From Bacteroidota bacterium (GTDB lineage: Bacteria; Bacteroidota; Bacteroidia; Bacteroidales; JAADJA01): 11,026 nucleotides of DNA. Shown one piece after another: positions 7,803 to 11,026 of this stretch. Within the stretch, counting starts at the first letter, position 1. Each line of letters starts with the position of its first letter. The position numbers and the translations under genes were made by a program. The stretch is from the NCBI GenBank assembly GCA_024278155.1, contig JAJRTT010000381.1, positions 1 to 11,026 of the forward strand, written 5' to 3'. Under the pieces are notes generated by a model, which saw nothing but the letters and a program-made list of their open reading frames with translations, made no database searches and was not told where the DNA came from.

Positions 7803-7848
7803 TGAAATGTTTTTTTTGTTAAAAATTAAGGTGCACAGATAGATGGGT

Positions 7849-9126
7849 TTAAACTGAGATAAGTTTTCTCTGGTCCAGCATCTGGAAAAATGACTCGAGC
7901 CTGTTTTTTATATTGGAATATGAAAAATACCTTGGGTCAACCAGGTCCGATTCGATAAACCCGACCGGGATCCCGAGCCTGTCTTCCAAGGTCCGCATCA
8001 TCAATAATTGCCCTGCCGAAAAAGAGTTGCAGCTTTTTATTGAGTTCACTAAAAACCCGTCCGCTTTATAATCCACTATTTCCTGTGCGAGCATGTCCAC
8101 CCTTTGCTTGAGGTTCATGTTTGTATAGCAGCCCATGCAATATTCCGACAAGCTTTCGAGCAGCCTGTTGGGGTCGTGCCTGAAACCGTTTTTGTAAACC
8201 CCTCCCACACGTGTATAGGATGAAGAAACGATAACTGCGCCCATGTCATAAAACAGCTTCCAGAATTCCCTGAAGCTTGTCCAGTTTGGGGGGCCTTCCA
8301 CCACCAGCCTGAATTTTTCTTCTTTCATTTCGCCTTCAGGTGTTACCGGCCCTAAACCAAGTTTCACGCGTTCCTGTATTTCACTATATAATTCTTTGTA
8401 ATAACCAGTGGCCTCGGCAGTGCCACGAAAACCTATGTTGATCGGGCCTATGTAATAAACCCCGGCAAAATATGCGTCAATAGGGGATGGCTTGTTTTTT
8501 GTCGTATCAAAAATCTTTACGATCATGTCCTCGGTATCGGCTGAATGTTGCAGTATGGTTTTGAGTTTTTCGGGGTCGAACTTTTGACCTGAAACTTGTT
8601 CCATTTTTGGGATTACATCGTTCTTTAATTGTTTAACCATGTAATCGGTCATTTCTGGCGTTATTTCACCGTTTTCCTGATAAGGCGTGTGCAATAAGGC
8701 AACCGGGACACCGGGATAAAGTTTTTCAAGGTTCTCGAACCATTTCAGGAAAGTGAAACAACCGGTATAGCTCAAAAGCAGCAGATCGGGATCGGGGATT
8801 TTTTCGCCGGTAGGGCCGATGTTCCCGTTCAGCATCATCCCAATATCACACTTTACATAGGTGCAAACATCTTCTGAATGCCCCCATTTTTCAGCTTCTT
8901 TAATATATTCATCGGACTTTTTCCTCATGCCCGATTGCAAGGCATTTATTTCGGGGTAAACCATGAGCATATCAAATGAACGAATCAACTCGGATAAATT
9001 ACCCGGTACAAAAGTGTAAACAACCTTTTTGCCTGATTCTTTGGCATTTCCAAGGTCTTTGAACAAGCCTCCGATCATCTCTTTTTGGAGGATCATGCTT
9101 TTTTCTTTTTTTACGTTTTCCGACAT
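7849..9126 (-). CDS. bcrB: Benzoyl-CoA reductase subunit B
   Basis: One of the two Fe-S subunits of class I benzoyl-CoA reductase that, with BcrC, bind benzoyl-CoA and reduce the ring to cyclohexa-1,5-diene-1-carbonyl-CoA. It has 425 residues; the family size is about 48 kDa. Family features are the cysteines Cys88 and Cys93 (EDVCTYVKC), Cys123 (YTGCFTFLKWF), Cys330 and Cys333 (YCMGCYTNMNL) and Cys366 (IKSCNSFSAGQ), plus GPPNWTSFREFWKLF (278-292), SSSYTRVGG (301-309) and GFIESDLVDPRYFS (389-402). Cys88, Cys123 and Cys366 are the likely core cluster ligands shared by the whole HgdB family. It starts at the ATG at 9126 with an A/T-rich leader and no Shine-Dalgarno sequence. It lies 59 bp after bcrC, the largest gap among the minus-strand genes. 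Confidence 0.95.
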   Translation of the reverse strand: MSENVKKEKSMILQKEMIGGLFKDLGNAKESGKKVVYTFVPGNLSELIRSFDMLMVYPEINALQSGMRKKSDEYIKEAEKWGHSEDVCTYVKCDIGMMLNGNIGPTGEKIPDPDLLLLSYTGCFTFLKWFENLEKLYPGVPVALLHTPYQENGEITPEMTDYMVKQLKNDVIPKMEQVSGQKFDPEKLKTILQHSADTEDMIVKIFDTTKNKPSPIDAYFAGVYYIGPINIGFRGTAEATGYYKELYSEIQERVKLGLGPVTPEGEMKEEKFRLVVEGPPNWTSFREFWKLFYDMGAVIVSSSYTRVGGVYKNGFRHDPNRLLESLSEYCMGCYTNMNLKQRVDMLAQEIVDYKADGFLVNSIKSCNSFSAGQLLMMRTLEDRLGIPVGFIESDLVDPRYFSYSNIKNRLESFFQMLDQRKLISV

Positions 9127-9185
9127 ACTTTATTTAATCAATTTATTAATGAATCGTTTTGTTAAGTTATTGTGCAGATTGCGTT

Positions 9186-10358
9186 TCATGCATCTGTTTC
9201 CCATAGTTTGATCGAATCGGAGAAGGCGCCAACTTGCTCTTTGATTACTTTAAATTGCCCTATGTTTTCATGGTATTGGAAATTTATGTACCTTATTTTT
9301 TGATCGTCACAGGCTTTGTTATATATCGGGTTATCGAGCAATGCGGGATCGCAAAAACTTGGGGCGGCAAAGATAATCCCATCGGCTTTTCTCATTTTGG
9401 CCAAGCTGATAAGCCTTTCGCTTTTTGGGTTCCCAACATCATATACGGATGATGAAAATGTGCTTTTGTTTAAATATGCCTCTGAAATGGCCCGGACCGG
9501 ATTGTCGGAAGTGTTGTCAATGTTGCCTTGTATCCATCTTGAACCCAACATCAGGTCATCGTCAACAATATAACAACCGGCCATTTCAATCGTTCTGATA
9601 AGCGAAACCGGGGGTTGTTCGCAGAACGCGCCGGTAATAACAACTTTTATCTTATCCATTGGTTCCCCAATATCTTGCCTGATTTCTTCCAGGACTTCTT
9701 CCAGGATAATGTTGTGATCTTCAACAGGGATGACCATACCGGCCCTGAGGATATGATATGTATCGACGGCCGATAACCTCCAGGGTGAATGTTGCCTGAT
9801 GTCGTATATCTCTTCAATCAATTTTCTGTTTTTGTTATATAAGCCTATTGAATTGTTCAGGTTTGTGGTTGTTAATTCCACTCCATTGATTTTCTTTATT
9901 TTGGACAAAACAGAATTCATTTCCTGGATATAAAACTTTCCCCCGATTTCGGAACTGAAATCCTGAGGGAAATCCATGTACTTGGCAAATTTCCCAATGC
10001 CTGACATTTGGAACATCCCTGAGAGGTTTCTAATCACATCGCAGATTGAAGGAAAGATAAATCCGTCAAAATCGGCAAAATGGCCTGAAAGTGCCATTTC
10101 AATAATCCCTCTTGGGATATGGCAGATATACGATTGATAATAGGCATCGCCCACAATTATCTGCTTTCTGTCGCCCCCGCCCAAAATACCTACGGGCAAA
10201 CCTTCAACGGCATGGATTATCTCCCTGGGGAAATATATCGGCATATAACCAACGATGACCCTGCCCTCTTTTTCCATTTTCCATTTACGGGCTGCTTTGA
10301 AATTCAAATCATATGATAGCTTTTCGCATTTATTTGCAAGTTCCTTTAATTTCGACAT
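9186..10358 (-). CDS. bcrC: Benzoyl-CoA reductase subunit C
   Basis: First gene of the cluster: the other Fe-S/substrate subunit of class I benzoyl-CoA reductase, partner of BcrB. It has 390 residues (the family subunit is about 44 kDa). The match to BcrC/BadD is clear from GYMPIYFPREIIHA (37-50), LPVGILGGGD (54-63), SYICHIPR (76-83), FPSICDVIRNLSGM (102-115), AGMVIPVEDH (206-215), GAFCEQPPVSLI (243-254), EMAGCYIVDDD (258-268), FAAPSFCDPALLD (330-342) and GAFSDSIKLWE (377-387). The likely cluster cysteines are 79, 106 and 336, with Cys246 and Cys262 also in family motifs. It starts at the ATG at 10358-10356. As the gene nearest the divergent control region it sets the 5' end of the presumed bcr transcript. 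Confidence 0.95.
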   Translation of the reverse strand: MSKLKELANKCEKLSYDLNFKAARKWKMEKEGRVIVGYMPIYFPREIIHAVEGLPVGILGGGDRKQIIVGDAYYQSYICHIPRGIIEMALSGHFADFDGFIFPSICDVIRNLSGMFQMSGIGKFAKYMDFPQDFSSEIGGKFYIQEMNSVLSKIKKINGVELTTTNLNNSIGLYNKNRKLIEEIYDIRQHSPWRLSAVDTYHILRAGMVIPVEDHNIILEEVLEEIRQDIGEPMDKIKVVITGAFCEQPPVSLIRTIEMAGCYIVDDDLMLGSRWIQGNIDNTSDNPVRAISEAYLNKSTFSSSVYDVGNPKSERLISLAKMRKADGIIFAAPSFCDPALLDNPIYNKACDDQKIRYINFQYHENIGQFKVIKEQVGAFSDSIKLWETDA

Positions 10359-10411
10359 CCTGAAAATTTAATCTGTGATGAGTACTAGTGAAAGATTTGA
10401 GATGATATTGC

Positions 10412-10425
10412 CGTTGTTTTCAACG
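10412..10425. repeat. Small stem-loop CGTTG-TTTT-CAACG
   Basis: Perfect 5-bp arms around TTTT, followed on the plus strand by TTTTT (10426-10430). It looks like a weak intrinsic terminator on the plus strand, but no plus-strand gene precedes it. It lies 54 bp before bcrC, so a protein-binding site or a hairpin in the bcr leader RNA is as likely. Confidence 0.25.
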
Positions 10426-10442
10426 TTTTTCTCAAGCTTAAG

Positions 10443-10458
10443 CCGGGTAAGTAACCGG
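10443..10458. repeat. Imperfect palindrome CCGGGTAAGTAACCGG
   Basis: A 16-bp near-palindrome: CCGG at both ends plus inner T-A pairs, with one mismatched pair. It is the most GC-rich spot of an otherwise A/T-rich intergenic region and lies 85 bp upstream of the bcrC start, a plausible place for a regulator of the minus-strand operon. Function is inferred from position only. Confidence 0.3.
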
Positions 10459-10486
10459 AAATTGGCGCTAATATATGTTATATTTT

Positions 10487-10514
10487 TTGATTTAAGCAAT
10501 TAAGTGCTTATAAT
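10487..10514 (+). promoter_or_regulatory. Candidate promoter of the SDR gene
   Basis: TTGATT (10487-10492) and a perfect TATAAT (10509-10514) are separated by 16 bp, with the ATG 60 bp downstream. This fits a sigma70-type promoter. If the host is a Bacteroidota, the relevant signal may instead be the TAnnTTTG-like TAATTTTA at 10542-10549, which has no clear partner at -33. The leader before the ATG is A-rich (AGAAACAAGAAAAACA) without a Shine-Dalgarno sequence. Confidence 0.35.
10493..10510. repeat. Inverted repeat TAAGCA-N6-TGCTTA, candidate operator
   Basis: Perfect 6-bp arms (10493-10498 and 10505-10510) around ATTAAG. It fills the spacer of the candidate plus-strand promoter and overlaps its TATAAT. 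A dimeric repressor bound here would block the SDR promoter. The left arm also overlaps the weak minus-strand TTGCTT. No regulator gene lies in the window, so its ligand is unknown. Confidence 0.4.
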
Positions 10515-10574
10515 ATTTATCAGGTTATTGGTAATTTTGTCTAATTTTACTTTCCAATAGAAACAAGAAAAACA

Positions 10575-11026
10575 ATGAAAAAAAGAATTTCGATTGTTAC
10601 GGGAGCCGCAAGAGGGATCGGGAAAAGTATTGCAAAACAATTGGTTGAAGATGATTGCTTTGTGGTTGTCGTGGATGTGGACGAAAATGCCAAGGAATCA
10701 ATTAAGGATTATCTTGGAAAAGGGAATTCGGAATATATAAAATGTGACATCCAAAGCCAAGATGAAATAAAATCATTGTTTAAAGAAGTCCTTGAAAAAT
10801 TTGGGAAAATTGACATCCTCGTCAATAATGCAGGTGTTATAAAGGACAATATGATTTGGAAAATGCCCAAAAGGGATTTTGATTTTGTCGTTGATGTAAA
10901 CTTAAAAGGGACATGGATGATGTGCCGGGAGGCGGCAATTATTATGAGGGATCAAAAATTTGGGAAAATCGTGAATATTTCTTCAAGGGCTTGGTTGGGG
11001 AATAACCGCGGCCAATCAAATTATAC
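10575..11026 (+). CDS. Classical short-chain dehydrogenase/reductase, 3' end missing
   Basis: SDR-family oxidoreductase resembling FabG/3-hydroxyacyl-CoA dehydrogenases; 150 residues are visible before the right edge, of about 240-260 expected. Seen: nucleotide-binding TGAARGIG (9-16), Asp34 at the end of strand 2 (suggesting NAD(H) rather than NADPH), CDI (57-59), NNAG (84-87), Asn109 in NLKG, Ser137 in ISSRAW, and Tyr150 as the last complete codon; the catalytic Lys would follow outside the window. It starts at the ATG at 10575. Transcribed away from the bcr operon and sharing its control region, it may catalyse a 3-hydroxyacyl-CoA step in the ring-cleavage product's beta-oxidation or in side-chain removal of a phenylpropanoid-CoA. 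A FabG role in fatty-acid synthesis is the alternative. Confidence 0.85.
   Translation, partial: MKKRISIVTGAARGIGKSIAKQLVEDDCFVVVVDVDENAKESIKDYLGKGNSEYIKCDIQSQDEIKSLFKEVLEKFGKIDILVNNAGVIKDNMIWKMPKRDFDFVVDVNLKGTWMMCREAAIIMRDQKFGKIVNISSRAWLGNNRGQSNY

Larger units (their letters stand above)
1..10358 (-). other. Presumed nine-gene operon bcrCBAD - ligase - HgdB-like - PanE-like - activator - had
   Basis: All nine genes lie on the minus strand with gaps, in transcription order, of 59, 46, 10, 52, 5, 5, 15 and 44 bp, and no convincing terminator (GC stem plus T run) in any gap. This supports one transcript from the region above 10358. The three BcrB/C-like proteins and three BadF-type ATPases in one unit are unusual: the core reductase needs two of each. 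The left end lies outside the window, so further pathway genes may follow had. Confidence 0.7.
10359..10574. promoter_or_regulatory. Divergent control region between bcrC and the SDR gene
   Basis: 216 bp without a coding region, between two divergent starts, so it should hold the promoters for both. It is A/T-rich and contains three inverted repeats (10412-10425, 10443-10458, 10493-10510) and, on the plus strand, a sigma70-like hexamer pair. For the minus strand I see no strong promoter: AAGCAA at 10494-10499 reads TTGCTT on the minus strand, but only a poor ATATAT lies 17 bp further on. No riboswitch or RNA gene is recognised. Confidence 0.5.

Noticed and set aside
7803..7848. bcrB-bcrA gap with GTGCAC and an A run, considered as a terminator or attenuator
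   Set aside because: No stem of useful length forms; the A run is simply the usual A-rich leader before the bcrA start.
10412..10430. CGTTG-TTTT-CAACG plus T run as a true intrinsic terminator
   Set aside because: The stem is only 5 bp and no plus-strand gene ends before it; kept only as a low-confidence inverted repeat.
1..11026. CRISPR arrays, insertion sequences, tRNA or rRNA genes
   Set aside because: No regularly spaced repeats, transposase-like reading frames, cloverleaf patterns or rRNA-like stretches were seen on either strand.

Overview
This AT-rich window (roughly 40% GC by eye) carries a nine-gene, tightly packed gene cluster on the minus strand (10358 down to 1) and the beginning of a divergent plus-strand gene (10575 onward). 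A 216-bp control region lies between them. The genes point to an anaerobe that breaks down aromatic compounds through benzoyl-CoA. Host identity is inferred only: starts have A-rich leaders with no Shine-Dalgarno sequence, which fits Bacteroidota best. No rRNA or other taxonomic marker is present.

The promoter-proximal block is a complete ATP-dependent (class I) benzoyl-CoA reductase of the Thauera/Rhodopseudomonas type in the order bcrC (390 aa), bcrB (425 aa), bcrA (462 aa), bcrD (290 aa). BcrC and BcrB would form the Fe-S module that reduces the aromatic ring. BcrA and BcrD are ASKHA-fold ATPases that would share a [4Fe-4S] cluster and drive electrons into that module by ATP hydrolysis.

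Next comes a four-gene block: an AMP-forming acyl-CoA ligase (576 aa), a third BcrB/C-HgdB-like iron-sulfur protein (400 aa), a ketopantoate-reductase-like dehydrogenase (327 aa) and a third BadF/BadG-type ATPase (252 aa). The 400-aa protein and the 252-aa ATPase form a second, simpler ATP-driven reductase or dehydratase system. It could be a double-cubane-cluster protein with its activator, or a 2-hydroxyacyl-CoA dehydratase. Together the four genes could turn a 2-oxo acid into a 2-hydroxy acid, its CoA thioester and then an enoyl-CoA (for example phenylpyruvate to cinnamoyl-CoA) and so feed the benzoyl-CoA pathway. This is the least conventional part of the window.

The last minus-strand gene, cut by the left edge, is a zinc-dependent 6-hydroxycyclohex-1-ene-1-carbonyl-CoA dehydrogenase (had), which acts two steps after the reductase. 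The intervening dienoyl-CoA hydratase, the following ring hydrolase and a ferredoxin are not in the window; they may lie beyond the left edge. The divergent gene, cut by the right edge, is a classical short-chain dehydrogenase with an apparent preference for NAD(H), perhaps for a beta-oxidation step.
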